Assembly: GCF_001885075.1 (NCBI RefSeq)
Contig: NZ_MODU01000004.1
Span: 62,001-126,000 of the forward strand
DNA from: Alteromonas sp. V450
GTDB lineage: Bacteria > Pseudomonadota > Gammaproteobacteria > Enterobacterales > Alteromonadaceae
Reading direction: 5' to 3'
Length of the DNA: 64,000 nt
The notes under the pieces are model-generated. The model was not told where the DNA came from and searched no databases. It was given only the letters and a program-made list of their open reading frames with translations. Positions within the stretch are counted from its first letter, which is position 1. Every line of letters starts with the position of its first letter. This document shows, one piece after another, positions 36,020 through 45,859 of the stretch. Both the position numbers and the translations under genes were made by a program.

Positions 36020-38041
36020 ATGAAATCCATATCACTCCAAAAAAAGTTCATGCTTATCGTTGGCGGTAGCATAGCTTTGATGTTACTCATTACGGCGTTT
36101 TTCTTAGTCAATACCGTTGCAGATAACACCCGCAGTCGCGTAGAAAAAGAGCTTAAATCCTTAGTTGCACGTGAGGCTAATGACGTTGAAGGTTTCTTCG
36201 CAACTTATGGGGGCGTCGCTAGCGCATTTTTGAGCAGTCCTTTTTTGCAAGATTTTTTCGCGGGCCATAACAAACGAGGAGCCCCCGAGAGCCAATTGGC
36301 TCAATCTAAAGATATTTATGCCACTTTTGAGAACATCAGCAGCCAAGATCCCATTATTAAATCGGCGTTCTTTGGTTCCGCCAAAACAGGTGAGTATTTT
36401 TATGAGGAAGGGCGAGTCGGCGTCGACACCTCGGGCCCTGATGCTGGCAATCCTAACGCCGGTTACTTTGCAACTAAGCGTCCGTGGTTCACTACTGCCG
36501 TTGAAAAAGGAAAGCTATATGTAACGCCTCCTGCTGTCGATTCCCAAGATGGAAGCGTATCTGCAGTAGTACAAACCCCGATATACAAAAATGGAGCATT
36601 ACTAGGCGTTGGCGGTGTCGATATTCTTATTAGCACGGTGGGTAAGGTCATAGATGCCATTCGTTATGAAGAACAAGGTACGGCATTTTTACTCGATGAA
36701 AACCAAAACATTGTTTACTTTCCGAAGCAGAGCAAGGCGTTACCACTAAGCTCCTCTATTGGTAACTTCGACAGCGTGTTTGATAGCACTGAAGGGTTTG
36801 GCAAGTTGGCGGGTAATATCGCGACTAACGAATCTGGTATTGTGCACGTCACCTGGAAGGGGGAAGGCTATGTTGCGGTTTTTGAGCACGCTCAGTTAGC
36901 TAACCCACAAATGAATTGGTCGCTGGGCATTCTTATCCCTGCAAGCATCATTGACAGCCCGATAAATAATGCAATTACTACAGCAATTATCGTCGCCATT
37001 ATTATTATTGGGTTAATAGCGCTCATTACTTATTTTGCGAGTGCTAAAGTCACTCAGCCTTTGGTAGAAATGCGTAACGCAATGGCGGAAATAGCGCATG
37101 GCGACGGCGACTTAACCAAACGTCTGGAAGTTAAAAGTAACGACGAAATTGGGGCGCTTGCCATAGAGTTCAATACTTTTACCGATAAACTAAGATCGCT
37201 ACTTAAAGATACTGCCGCTAACACCAAGGCTGTTTCTGATGCGGCAGACCACCTTCGCGATGTGAGTCACGCGACTAGCAAGGAAATTAACCAAGAGCGT
37301 AGTCAGGTGGACAATGTGTCTACGGCAGTCACGCAAATGGCCGCCACCGTTGTTGAAATTTCAAAAAATGCGGCGCAGTCCAGTGACGCTGCGACTAAAG
37401 CTGATGAGCTAGTACAAGCCGGTAGTGAACAAGTGCAAGACGCTATGAGGGAAATTCGCGCGCTAGCCGACGCCATCAGTCAGGGTGTTGAAGTTGTAGG
37501 CGGATTGAGTAAAGAATCTGACAGCATCGGTGCTGTAGTTGATGTAATTAACAGCATCGCTGAACAAACTAATTTACTGGCATTAAACGCAGCTATTGAA
37601 GCGGCGAGAGCCGGTGAACAGGGACGCGGCTTTGCCGTTGTTGCAGATGAAGTTCGCTCGTTAGCAAGTCGTACACAAGAATCGACGACTGATATACGAA
37701 AAATGGTAGAGCGATTGCAGGCGATGTCTGAGCAGACCAACAGTGTTATGCAGGAAGGACAAGCCCGCTCTCAATCTGGCGTTGAAAAAACAGAAAAAGT
37801 GGTCGAGACACTTAAAGATATTACTCAGTCTATAGGTTTGGTTCACGAGCAAAGTACGCACATCGCACTTGCTACCGAACAGCAAACAGAAGTCGCCCAA
37901 GACATTAATAAGTCGCTCGTAGCTATCACAAGCCTAAGTGATAAAACCAGTCAGCATGCAGAAGAGCTAGCGGTAGAAGCGACGCAGCTAAGTGCCGTCT
38001 CTGGTGACCTAAAAGAATTGGTGGGGCAATTTAAAATTTAG
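36020..38041 (+). CDS. Methyl-accepting chemotaxis protein with periplasmic Cache domain
   Basis: 673 residues. Membrane helix one at about residues 12-34, a periplasmic double-Cache-like sensor (residues ~40-310; typical patterns [18 protein letters not shown] and [12 protein letters not shown]), membrane helix two near 318-340 ([20 protein letters not shown]), a HAMP domain ([24 protein letters not shown]), and the signalling hairpin with [24 protein letters not shown] and [15 protein letters not shown]. Ligand unknown; dCache sensors often bind amino acids or small organic acids. It would feed the CheA/CheW system encoded upstream. No flagellar sigma-28 promoter was recognised before it. 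Confidence 0.93.
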   Translation: MKSISLQKKFMLIVGGSIALMLLITAFFLVNTVADNTRSRVEKELKSLVAREANDVEGFFATYGGVASAFLSSPFLQDFFAGHNKRGAPESQLAQSKDIYATFENISSQDPIIKSAFFGSAKTGEYFYEEGRVGVDTSGPDAGNPNAGYFATKRPWFTTAVEKGKLYVTPPAVDSQDGSVSAVVQTPIYKNGALLGVGGVDILISTVGKVIDAIRYEEQGTAFLLDENQNIVYFPKQSKALPLSSSIGNFDSVFDSTEGFGKLAGNIATNESGIVHVTWKGEGYVAVFEHAQLANPQMNWSLGILIPASIIDSPINNAITTAIIVAIIIIGLIALITYFASAKVTQPLVEMRNAMAEIAHGDGDLTKRLEVKSNDEIGALAIEFNTFTDKLRSLLKDTAANTKAVSDAADHLRDVSHATSKEINQERSQVDNVSTAVTQMAATVVEISKNAAQSSDAATKADELVQAGSEQVQDAMREIRALADAISQGVEVVGGLSKESDSIGAVVDVINSIAEQTNLLALNAAIEAARAGEQGRGFAVVADEVRSLASRTQESTTDIRKMVERLQAMSEQTNSVMQEGQARSQSGVEKTEKVVETLKDITQSIGLVHEQSTHIALATEQQTEVAQDINKSLVAITSLSDKTSQHAEELAVEATQLSAVSGDLKELVGQFKI

Positions 38042-38112
38042 CTTTAATAACAGTGTAAACACAAAACGAAATGTGGCTTATGGGCTAAATAAAACAGACT
38101 AACTATCGAAAA

Positions 38113-38145
38113 TCGCTTACCTGTTTTTCGGCAAGCGAATGATGT
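38113..38145. terminator. Candidate terminator between the chemoreceptor and metR-like genes
   Basis: TCGCTTACC (38113-38121) pairs with GGCAAGCGA (38130-38138) apart from one mismatch; a T run follows on the plus strand. It lies between convergent genes. Confidence 0.45.
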
Positions 38146-38189
38146 TTTTCCCAGGCATGAGATAACCTGTACACTACATTTCGAAACAA

Positions 38190-39077
38190 CTATGGCGTGT
38201 GGACTTTCGAAAGGGCAATGAAATCATCTACAAAACCGAGCACGTCTTGCGCTTTTCTGTGGCCTAAGTAAAGCGTTTTCGATACACCTTTTTCTCCAAG
38301 TGAGCGACACGCTAGAAGCTCACTTTCCTTTGCTTCTTCAACTAGCCACTTTGGTAAAGCGGTAATACCGCGACCGGCAGCTACCATTTGTAAGATGATC
38401 TCCGTGGTTTCAATCGTTTTATGTTGCTTTACTGTGCAATTGGCAGGTGTAAGGAAATGCGTAAAAACGTCCAGTCGACTGAGTTCTACGGGGTAGGTGA
38501 TAAGGGTCTCATTACTTAAATCTTGTGGTGCAATATATGGTTTCTCTGTCAAAGGATGATGTTTATCCATTACCAACACTTGTTCATATTCGAACACTGG
38601 CGTGTAGGTAATGGTATCAAGTGAAAGTGGATCTGGCGTGAGCAAAATATCAATATCGTAGCCGTGAAGCGCCTGCAATCCGCCGAAAGAAAAAGCACGG
38701 CGAACATCTACATCAACATCTGGAAAGGCTTTTAAAAAAGGCGCTACCACTTTTAACAACCACTCAAAGCAGGGGTAGCACTCCATGCCAATACGTAATA
38801 TGCCCTGTTTACCATCGGCAAATCTGCGTAATTGAGCTTCAGTATGCTCAAACTGGGGTAGAACTCGATGGGCTAAGCCCAATACACTCTGACCTGCCTG
38901 AGTCAGAGTAAGTCTTCTGCCGTCTTTTTTCCAAAGCGGTACGTCAAAATGGGCTTCCAGTTTTTTCATTGCGTGGCTCAACGCTGACTGGGTAAGAAAA
39001 AGTGATTTGGCTGCCTCGGTCATAGTACCTTCGGCATCAATTGCTCTTACTATTTTTAAATGTTGTCTATCAATCAT
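38190..39077 (-). CDS. metR: LysR-type regulator, MetR-like
   Basis: 295 residues. N-terminal winged HTH (GTMTEAAKSLFLTQSALSHAMKKLE), then a substrate domain with strong resemblance to E. coli MetR: IGMECYPCFEWL versus the MetR IAIECHSCIQWL, and YPVELSRLDVFTHFLTPA versus YPVQRSRLDVWRHFLQPA. MetR activates metE/metH with homocysteine as coregulator. Its closeness to metA-metH (about 3.6 kb) fits. It starts 17 bases after the other LysR-type gene on the same strand, so they may be co-transcribed. The symbol is a recognition from remembered sequence, not a search. Confidence 0.78.
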   Translation of the reverse strand: MIDRQHLKIVRAIDAEGTMTEAAKSLFLTQSALSHAMKKLEAHFDVPLWKKDGRRLTLTQAGQSVLGLAHRVLPQFEHTEAQLRRFADGKQGILRIGMECYPCFEWLLKVVAPFLKAFPDVDVDVRRAFSFGGLQALHGYDIDILLTPDPLSLDTITYTPVFEYEQVLVMDKHHPLTEKPYIAPQDLSNETLITYPVELSRLDVFTHFLTPANCTVKQHKTIETTEIILQMVAAGRGITALPKWLVEEAKESELLACRSLGEKGVSKTLYLGHRKAQDVLGFVDDFIALSKVHTP

Positions 39078-39094
39078 AACAAATTACAACCGGT

Positions 39095-40063
39095 TTAACG
39101 TTTCTGGATGGGGCTGGAAGCAGCACTGACAATGCTTACGGCGTTCGACAGTCGAGTTTCAATTATCTCTTTAATGATGATTGATATTTCCCTAAAGGTC
39201 TTTCGTCCAGGCGCTGTGTTTCTCCACGCTAACGAGTGCTGACGCTCAATAGGCATATCGGCAATTTCACACACATGTAGCGCTTCTGGTTTGTGTAGCT
39301 CAGAATGGATATAAAGCCCAGGCAGAAAGGCCACGCCCATGCCCATTACTACCATTTGGCGTAAGGTATCCAGACTCGTGCCTTCGTAATCACGTTGTAG
39401 ATCTGCACCAATTTCATCACAAATACGCTGCACTTGATGGTGAAAGTGATGTCGGTCTTCTAGTGTTAACACCTTTTCGCCGCTTATTTCCTCTGGCTTA
39501 ACGTAGGCTTTTCCGGACAATTTGTGATCAGAAGGCGTGACGAACTTTAAGGGCTCTTTGAACAGCGGTTGCGTGATCAATTGAGAGTTTTCCCCTGAAA
39601 GTGGAGAAAGAATTAGATCATATTCGCCGCGCAATAAGCCATGTTGCAGTGCATTAGGCGCGCCTTCGCGTACGTAAAAACGCAAGCCGGGCTTACGCTT
39701 GTGCAAATCTGGTAAAACAAAAGGGAGGAGATAAGGCCCAAGTGTAGGGGGAATACCCAGTCGGAATGTAACTGTTTCACCCTCAGATAAGTCGCGAGCT
39801 ATCTCGCCGAATCTTTGTGACGCCTGAAGAACTTCCTCAGCCGCATCTAGTAGCGCTTTTCCTTGAGGGGATAATAGTGTGCCCGTACGTGAGCGCTCAA
39901 ATAGTGTCAAACCTAACAAATTTTCCAGAGCACTAATTTGACTGGTCAGAGTTGGTTGGCTAATGCCCAAAATTCCCGCAGCCTGTCTGAAACTAAGGTA
40001 CTTCGCCACGGCCACAAAATAGCGGATTTGGTTAATTGACGGGGCCTTTCCGGTAAATTGCAT
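39095..40063 (-). CDS. LysR-type regulator, OxyR-like but lacking the peroxidatic cysteine
   Basis: 322 residues. HTH region FRQAAGILGISQPTLTSQISALE; the sensor domain follows OxyR closely (PPTLGPYLLPFVLPDL, LTLEDRHHFHHQ, GTSLDTLRQMVVMGMGVAFLPGL). OxyR senses peroxide through Cys199 and Cys208; here the Cys199 position is His206 while the Cys208 position is kept as Cys215. So it probably does not form the OxyR disulphide. It is divergent from the carbonic anhydrase-SulP operon with a 158-base shared gap holding an ATAG-N7-CTAT dyad, hence is a likely regulator of that operon. Confidence 0.85.
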   Translation of the reverse strand: MQFTGKAPSINQIRYFVAVAKYLSFRQAAGILGISQPTLTSQISALENLLGLTLFERSRTGTLLSPQGKALLDAAEEVLQASQRFGEIARDLSEGETVTFRLGIPPTLGPYLLPFVLPDLHKRKPGLRFYVREGAPNALQHGLLRGEYDLILSPLSGENSQLITQPLFKEPLKFVTPSDHKLSGKAYVKPEEISGEKVLTLEDRHHFHHQVQRICDEIGADLQRDYEGTSLDTLRQMVVMGMGVAFLPGLYIHSELHKPEALHVCEIADMPIERQHSLAWRNTAPGRKTFREISIIIKEIIETRLSNAVSIVSAASSPIQKR

Positions 40064-40116
40064 GGTGAAAGCTGCCTTCTGTTACTAAACTTATCATTGG
40101 TAGTGCCTAACACGTG

Positions 40117-40131
40117 ATAGTATTTAGCTAT
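40117..40131. promoter_or_regulatory. ATAG-N7-CTAT dyad, candidate LysR/OxyR-type operator
   Basis: ATAG (40117-40120), seven bases, CTAT (40128-40131) is exactly one half of the OxyR consensus ATAG-N7-CTAT-N7-ATAG-N7-CTAT. Further CTAT boxes occur at 40141 and 40151 but not in the consensus register. It sits midway between the divergent regulator and carbonic anhydrase genes. Confidence 0.55.
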
Positions 40132-40221
40132 CGCGAGTTACTATATTAAACTATTAATCTATCAGGTGAAACTGGCGTAATTACATAATCATTACAATTA
40201 TTAAAATATTGGGAGTAATAT

Positions 40222-40875
40222 ATGGACCACGTCATCTCTGGTGTTGCTAAATTTCAAAAAGAAGTTTACCCGAACAAGAAAGCTACGTTTCAAAAGCTGG
40301 CTAACGGACAAAATCCAGAAGTGCTTTTCATTACGTGTTCAGACTCGCGTATCGACCCTAACTTAGTAACTCAAACCGATCCCGGTGAGCTTTTCATCTG
40401 TCGTAATGCCGGCAACATTGTTCCTCCTCACAGCAACCAAACAGGTGGTATGACAGCATCTATTGAGTTTGCTGTTGCTGCATTAGGCGTTTCTCACATC
40501 GTGATTTGTGGCCACACCGATTGTGGTGCAATGAAAGGCGCCATTAACCCGGAAGGCTTAAGCGCGTTGCCACATGTAAAAGAATGGTTAGGCCATTGTC
40601 GAGTAGCCACAGAAGTGGTTAAAGAGCGTTGTGGACACGCTGACTTGTCTATAGAAGATTTGGAAGCCGTTACGAAAGAAAACGTTGTTCAACAAATTCA
40701 ACACCTTCGCACTCACCCGTCTGTTGCTGCAAAAATCGCTACGGGCCAGGTTAAGCTGCATGGCTGGGTTTATAACATCGGTGAAGGTGATGTACTTTGC
40801 TACAACGCCGAAAGCGGTGAATTTGAAGCCATGGACCAAAGCGCGGCTGAAGCCCAGCTTACGCGTGGCGAATAA
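40222..40875 (+). CDS. can: Beta-class carbonic anhydrase
   Basis: Interconverts CO2 and bicarbonate. Zinc ligands Cys39, His98 and Cys101 with the Asp41-Arg43 pair (ITCSDSRI ... CGHTDCGAMK) are all present. 217 residues, cytoplasmic, no signal peptide. GGGAG lies before the ATG at 40222. A SulP transporter gene follows 11 bases later, suggesting joint bicarbonate supply. Confidence 0.94.
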   Translation: MDHVISGVAKFQKEVYPNKKATFQKLANGQNPEVLFITCSDSRIDPNLVTQTDPGELFICRNAGNIVPPHSNQTGGMTASIEFAVAALGVSHIVICGHTDCGAMKGAINPEGLSALPHVKEWLGHCRVATEVVKERCGHADLSIEDLEAVTKENVVQQIQHLRTHPSVAAKIATGQVKLHGWVYNIGEGDVLCYNAESGEFEAMDQSAAEAQLTRGE

Positions 40876-40886
40876 GGTCTATCATT

Positions 40887-42524
40887 ATGGTAAAAATTAA
40901 TCTTTCAAATTTACGAGGCGATTTTACCGGCGGTTTAACAGCCGGTATTGTTGCTTTACCACTGGCGCTTGCACTGGGTGTAGCGTCAGGCTTAGGCCCA
41001 ATGGCGGGTCTTTACGGTGCTATCGCGGTAGGCTTCTTTGCCGCACTTTTCGGTGGAACGCCGGCTCAGATTTCGGGGCCAACAGGTCCAATGGTTGTTG
41101 TACTTGCGGGTTTGTTTGCGAGCCTTTCAGGCGACGCCAGCCTCATCTTCACTGCCGTAATATTGGCCGGTATTTTCCAGATTGTTTTTGGCTTTTTAGG
41201 TGTAGGCCAATACATCCGCTTGGTGCCTTACCCGGTTATATCGGGCTTTATGTCAGGCATCGGTGCAATTATCATTATTCTTCAAATCGGCCGCTTGCTG
41301 GGGCACGAGCCTCCAGGTGGAACTATCGGCGCATTGACATATTTGCCAACCGCGCTTGCCGATATTGATTTCGCAACCTTGGCGCTGGGCCTTGGTACTT
41401 TGGTTATTGCCTACAAGTGGCCACCGCAACTAGGTAAGTATGTACCTGGTGCTCTGGCTGCACTAATTATCGGAACACTAGTAAGCCTTGCGCTATCAGT
41501 ACCTGTTCTTGGTGACATTCCTACAGGCCTACCAAGTCTGCACCTACCAGTATTTGAACAAAGTAAAGCTCTGCTAATTCTTGAGGCAGCATTTATCTTG
41601 GCGGTATTGGGGGCTATTGATAGCTTATTGACATCACTGGTTGCTGATAACATGACGCGTACCCGTCATGACAGTAATAAAGAACTAATTGGTCAAGGTA
41701 TCGGTAATACATTCGCTGGCCTTATCGGCGGTATTGCGGGCGCGGGTGCTACCATGCGTACTGTTGTAAACATCCGTAGCGGTGGTAAATATAATATTTC
41801 AGGTATGGTTCATGCGCTAGTGCTTCTAGCCATCGTGTTGGGGCTTAGTCCGCTAGCGGCGCAAATTCCTCACGCGGTACTTGCAGGTATTTTGGTTAAA
41901 GTTGGTTTAGATATCATTGACTGGAGCTACCTGAAGCGTGCACACAAAGGCCCGCGCTGGGACTTTGGCCTCATGATCATGGTGCTAGCGCTAACAGTAT
42001 TTGTAGACCTGATCACGGCAGTGGGTGTAGGTGTAGTGTTTGCAGCGTTAGCGTACGTTAAGCAGATCGCACAGCTGCAAATTGAAGAGCTTAAGAAGAT
42101 CCCTGAGTCGTTAAACGACCCTAAAGAAAATGAGTTACTAGAATCACTTAAAGATAAAGTATCTATATTTAGTTTTGGCGGCCCGCTAAGCTTTGGCGCA
42201 GCGGCTGATTTGGGTCACCACGTTCGCGAGCGAGTGAAACCGGGCTCTAAGGTAACCATTCTAGATTTCTCTCGTGTTCCACTGATGGATGTATCGGCGG
42301 CTATGGCTGTTGATACGGTAACTTCAGATGCACTAGCAGCAGGTCGTCAGTTAGTTATCTGTGGTGCTAACGCCGAGGTCAATAAGGTGCTTGAGGGCGT
42401 AAACGAAGCGCACCCAGGTATACCTAACTTTGAAACATTGCACGACGCCTTGCTTTATGCAGAAAAGCAAGTAGCCGGGACTGAAAGCACAAACACCCGT
42501 TTTCAAGCCGCAACGCAGTCGTAA
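40887..42524 (+). CDS. SulP-family anion transporter, probable bicarbonate/Na+ symporter (BicA-like)
   Basis: 545 residues. About 12-14 membrane segments with SulP signatures (LTAGIVALPLALALGVASGLGP, AQISGPTGPMVVVLAGLF, NTFAGLIGGIAGAGATMRTVVNIRSGG) and a C-terminal STAS domain from ~residue 420 (VTILDFSRVPLMDVSAAMAVDT). SulP proteins carry sulfate, bicarbonate or other anions; bicarbonate is favoured because the gene is paired with a carbonic anhydrase. A strong terminator follows. Confidence 0.88.
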   Translation: MVKINLSNLRGDFTGGLTAGIVALPLALALGVASGLGPMAGLYGAIAVGFFAALFGGTPAQISGPTGPMVVVLAGLFASLSGDASLIFTAVILAGIFQIVFGFLGVGQYIRLVPYPVISGFMSGIGAIIIILQIGRLLGHEPPGGTIGALTYLPTALADIDFATLALGLGTLVIAYKWPPQLGKYVPGALAALIIGTLVSLALSVPVLGDIPTGLPSLHLPVFEQSKALLILEAAFILAVLGAIDSLLTSLVADNMTRTRHDSNKELIGQGIGNTFAGLIGGIAGAGATMRTVVNIRSGGKYNISGMVHALVLLAIVLGLSPLAAQIPHAVLAGILVKVGLDIIDWSYLKRAHKGPRWDFGLMIMVLALTVFVDLITAVGVGVVFAALAYVKQIAQLQIEELKKIPESLNDPKENELLESLKDKVSIFSFGGPLSFGAAADLGHHVRERVKPGSKVTILDFSRVPLMDVSAAMAVDTVTSDALAAGRQLVICGANAEVNKVLEGVNEAHPGIPNFETLHDALLYAEKQVAGTESTNTRFQAATQS

Positions 42525-42558
42525 TAGTTAAATAAAGACACAAAACCTTTCCCTTTTT

Positions 42559-42583
42559 AGCCCTCATTTTGAGGGCTTTTTTA
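42559..42583 (+). terminator. Rho-independent terminator after the SulP gene
   Basis: AGCCCTC (42559-42565), loop ATTTT, GAGGGCT (42571-42577), then a T run. Confidence 0.88.
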
Positions 42584-42652
42584 TGTCTTAAAATCAACAT
42601 TTTAAATGACACAATTGGCCTCATATTTTTGACCGAGACGACACTGTATCTT

Positions 42653-42674
42653 TTTAATTGAATGTTCAATTAAA
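42653..42674. promoter_or_regulatory. Perfect 10-2-10 palindrome, candidate BetI/TetR operator
   Basis: TTTAATTGAA-TG-TTCAATTAAA. The core ATTGAATGTTCAAT is close to the BetI-type operator consensus ATTGAACGTTCAAT as I remember it. It lies 69 bases before the TonB-dependent receptor gene, and a BetI-like TetR regulator is encoded just after that gene. Confidence 0.7.
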
Positions 42675-42743
42675 TTTAACGTAAGTGTAACAATAAGCTC
42701 CTACAGTAGTGCGCAAACAATACATAACTACTTTGGGAATAAC

Positions 42744-45176
42744 ATGAAATCACACAATAAACTCTCGATAGCAGTACTCACTGCACTATCATCTATGTCG
42801 GCGCTTACCTCGGCTTCACTCGCATACGCTGATGAAGCAGAACGTGTAGATGAAGAGCGTATAGAAGAAATTACCGTAGTGGGGCGAAGCGTTTCTTATG
42901 CAAACAACGCTACTAGCGACGATATGTTTAAGCAGCAAGCTAACCTGAGCAGTGTTTTAGCCGCCGTTGATAACCTGCCGGGGGTGCTAATTAACGAAGG
43001 CGATACCTTTGGTGCCGACGATTGGTCCACATCTATTGTTATTCGTGGTTTCCAGGTAAATCTTAACGAGCAGCAGATTGGTATGACGGTAGACGGCATC
43101 GCTAACGGTAATTCAAACTACGGCGGTGGTGCAAAAGCGAATCGTTATATCGACACTGAAAACGTAAGGGGCGTTGAAGTTTCTCAAGGCACAGCTGATA
43201 TCGCATCTCGATCACATGAAGCTTTAGGCGGTACGCTTAACTTCACCACCATAGACCCTTCTATGGAACAAGGTTTGGTGACCAGCGTAACGGCTGGCTC
43301 ATTTGATGCGTCAAAATATTATGTGCGTTATGAAACGGGCGAAATTTTTAAAGATACCTACGCGTGGATAAGTCTTTCAAGCCAAGAAAGCTCTGACTTT
43401 ATGCAGCAAGCAGCAGAGAACACCCGAGACCACTTAGCCATGAAGTTTATTTCTACGGTTAACGACGTGTCGCTAACTGGCTATCTGTCTTACGACGATA
43501 CTCACGAAGACAACTACCAGCGCATATACGGGTTGGCGCAATATGAGCAAAACCCAGATTGGGACCAGTTAACCGACGAATGGACAGGTGTACCCTATCA
43601 AGATCAGGCATACCGTCGAGGATGGTCTACTCTTCGTGAAAACCTTTTTGCCTATTTACAAGCCGAGTTCACCATTGGCCAAGTTGATTTTATGACCAAT
43701 GTGTATTACCACGATAATGAAGGCCGCGGCGAATGGGTTCCCCCTTATATTGTTGATATTACTGATGACGGTACGCAAGGTCATTCAGAACTAGTAGTCG
43801 GAAATACGGTTTTTGGCGGACAAGAGCTCGGACAAATTTACTTTGTTGACAGACAAGGCAACCAGTTAAGCTCTATTGAAGGTTGCCAAAGTTCACTAAC
43901 TTTCCCTTACGGTGGAGCAGGTGCAGAATATGACCCCGGTTGTTATGAGCAAGGTGCTATTCCAGTAGGCTCGTATCGTCACACCCATTATGATAAAGAG
44001 CGCTTTGGTATTAATGCCGATGCAGTCTGGTATACCAAAATTAGTGATTTTGATAATACAGTGCGATTCGGTATTTGGTGGGAAGATTATGAGCGTGGCG
44101 AGTCTCGTGATTGGCATAAAATCACCAACTCTTCTATTAGCGTAGATTATGACAACGTGCCTTACTGGGTGCAGTACGACAGGACCTTTCCTGTTGATAC
44201 TTTAATGTATTATGTAGAAGATGAGCTTGATCTTGGATTTGCTCGTGTTCGCGCTGGTGCAAAGAAATTTAACGTAGATATTGAAAAAAATGATAATTTT
44301 GATGCAGCCAACGATTTGGCAGTGAATACTGATTCTGACACATTGTTTTCAGCGGGTGTTGTAGCCCCTTTACCTATCGACGGGCTAGAGGTGTTTGCGG
44401 GTTACGGAGAAAACTTTGCGGCAATTAAAGATGCACAGCTTGAGCGCAACGAAACAGACCTGCGTTTCATAAAGCCTGAAACAGCTGACAATATTGATAT
44501 AGGTTTCCGTTTTGCATCACCGGGTTTCAATGCGAGCGTGACTTATTATAACATTGAGTTTAACGACCGTATCCAGTTTACCAGCAATGAAACCTCAGAA
44601 GGGATTGACTTTCTTGAAGCTGCTGCAGGGGGTTACAAAAACGTGGGCGGTATTGAGTCTAGCGGTGTTGAAATATCAGCAGACGTCATGCTAACTGACG
44701 AATTATCTCTATTCACCTCTATTACATTAAGTGAATCAGAGTATGTAGCGACGGTAGGAAGTTCAGGCACGGAATATGACACCCTTGCAGATGCTCAAGC
44801 AGCCATCGCCGATCCTAATAATCCAGAAATGTCGCTAGTGGCCATCGAAGGTAATACGGTTATCGGTACCCCTGACACTATGGCCGTATTGAGCCTTGAT
44901 TGGTCGCGTGACAACTACTTTGCAGGTTTATCTACAAAGTACGTTGATAGCCGCTATCTTGATATCGACAACGCTGCACAAGTTGATGATTACATTGTGA
45001 GCGACTTTTACATTGGTGGCTTCATTGAAAACATCGGTCAAGGCGTGGAAGAGCTTGAAGTGCGTCTCACTGTGAATAACTTGTTTGATGAAAAGTATGC
45101 TTCTACCATTGCCCCAGGAGCTTTTTGGATAGGTGCGCCGCGCGCTGTTGCAGTGAATGCACGTTTAACCTTTTAA
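42744..45176 (+). CDS. TonB-dependent outer-membrane receptor
   Basis: 810 residues. Signal peptide to about residue 29 (SLAYA before DEAER), a TonB box EEITVVG at 41-47, a plug domain (LPGVLINEGDTFGADDW, SIVIRGFQVNLNEQQIGMTVDG) and a 22-strand type barrel ending AVAVNARLTF with terminal Phe. Substrate unknown. The palindrome before it and the BetI-like regulator after it suggest induction by a small molecule, perhaps choline- or betaine-like, rather than Fur control; that is inference. No transporter or catabolic genes accompany it. Confidence 0.92.
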   Translation: MKSHNKLSIAVLTALSSMSALTSASLAYADEAERVDEERIEEITVVGRSVSYANNATSDDMFKQQANLSSVLAAVDNLPGVLINEGDTFGADDWSTSIVIRGFQVNLNEQQIGMTVDGIANGNSNYGGGAKANRYIDTENVRGVEVSQGTADIASRSHEALGGTLNFTTIDPSMEQGLVTSVTAGSFDASKYYVRYETGEIFKDTYAWISLSSQESSDFMQQAAENTRDHLAMKFISTVNDVSLTGYLSYDDTHEDNYQRIYGLAQYEQNPDWDQLTDEWTGVPYQDQAYRRGWSTLRENLFAYLQAEFTIGQVDFMTNVYYHDNEGRGEWVPPYIVDITDDGTQGHSELVVGNTVFGGQELGQIYFVDRQGNQLSSIEGCQSSLTFPYGGAGAEYDPGCYEQGAIPVGSYRHTHYDKERFGINADAVWYTKISDFDNTVRFGIWWEDYERGESRDWHKITNSSISVDYDNVPYWVQYDRTFPVDTLMYYVEDELDLGFARVRAGAKKFNVDIEKNDNFDAANDLAVNTDSDTLFSAGVVAPLPIDGLEVFAGYGENFAAIKDAQLERNETDLRFIKPETADNIDIGFRFASPGFNASVTYYNIEFNDRIQFTSNETSEGIDFLEAAAGGYKNVGGIESSGVEISADVMLTDELSLFTSITLSESEYVATVGSSGTEYDTLADAQAAIADPNNPEMSLVAIEGNTVIGTPDTMAVLSLDWSRDNYFAGLSTKYVDSRYLDIDNAAQVDDYIVSDFYIGGFIENIGQGVEELEVRLTVNNLFDEKYASTIAPGAFWIGAPRAVAVNARLTF

Positions 45177-45248
45177 TCGTGATATCATGCCTGTGGCGGC
45201 GAAGCGCTGCCGCAGGTTTATTTAATATTAACGGTTTGGAGTCGTAGC

Positions 45249-45830
45249 ATGCCCAAGGTGGGAATGGAGCCAGTTCGCAAAAAACAACTAATCGAAGCAA
45301 CCTTGGATGTCATGGCTGAAGTAGGCTATCACGGCACAACAATCAGCCTCATTAGTAAAAAAGCAGGACTTTCTTCGGGGATCATAAGCCACTATTTTGG
45401 TGATAAGCAGGGCCTAATTGAGGCCACTATGCGCCATCTTTTAGACGCGCTTAAAATTACACAGCGTATTGATGATCCGCTTGCGCGTATTGATTTCATT
45501 ATTGAAAATAACTTTTCACAAACGCAAGGGGCAAGCTCAGCAACCAATACATGGTTTAATTTTTGGGCGTTGTCGTTACATAATGAAAATCTTCACAGAT
45601 TGCAGTGTATTAACCACAAGCGTTTAGAACGCAATTTAGCATTTAGTTATCGCCAGCTGGTACAACCGGAACACGTCAGTCGCGCGGCGTCGTCGACTGC
45701 GGCCATAATAGATGGTTATTGGCTGCGCTATTCGATGGGTAGTGTGGGGAACGGTGATTTTTCACAAGCCGTTTCACGTTGCAAAGAGCATGTTCGTAAC
45801 TATATCACTTTATACCCCAAAAAAGACTGA
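45249..45830 (+). CDS. BetI-type TetR-family repressor
   Basis: 193 residues. The HTH half matches BetI very closely (MPKVGMEPVRKKQLIEATL, ISLISKKAGLSSGIISHYFGDKQGLIEATMRHL), with the BetI C-terminal pattern WFNFWALSLHNENLHRLQ and ALIDG-like IIDGYWLRY. BetI represses choline-to-betaine genes until choline is present, but no betA, betB or choline transporter is in the window, so the ligand may differ. It starts 72 bases after the TonB receptor gene and ends before a bidirectional terminator. Confidence 0.88.
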   Translation: MPKVGMEPVRKKQLIEATLDVMAEVGYHGTTISLISKKAGLSSGIISHYFGDKQGLIEATMRHLLDALKITQRIDDPLARIDFIIENNFSQTQGASSATNTWFNFWALSLHNENLHRLQCINHKRLERNLAFSYRQLVQPEHVSRAASSTAAIIDGYWLRYSMGSVGNGDFSQAVSRCKEHVRNYITLYPKKD

Positions 45831-45859
45831 TTGCGTTTGCAGTTATAACTAACCAATAA

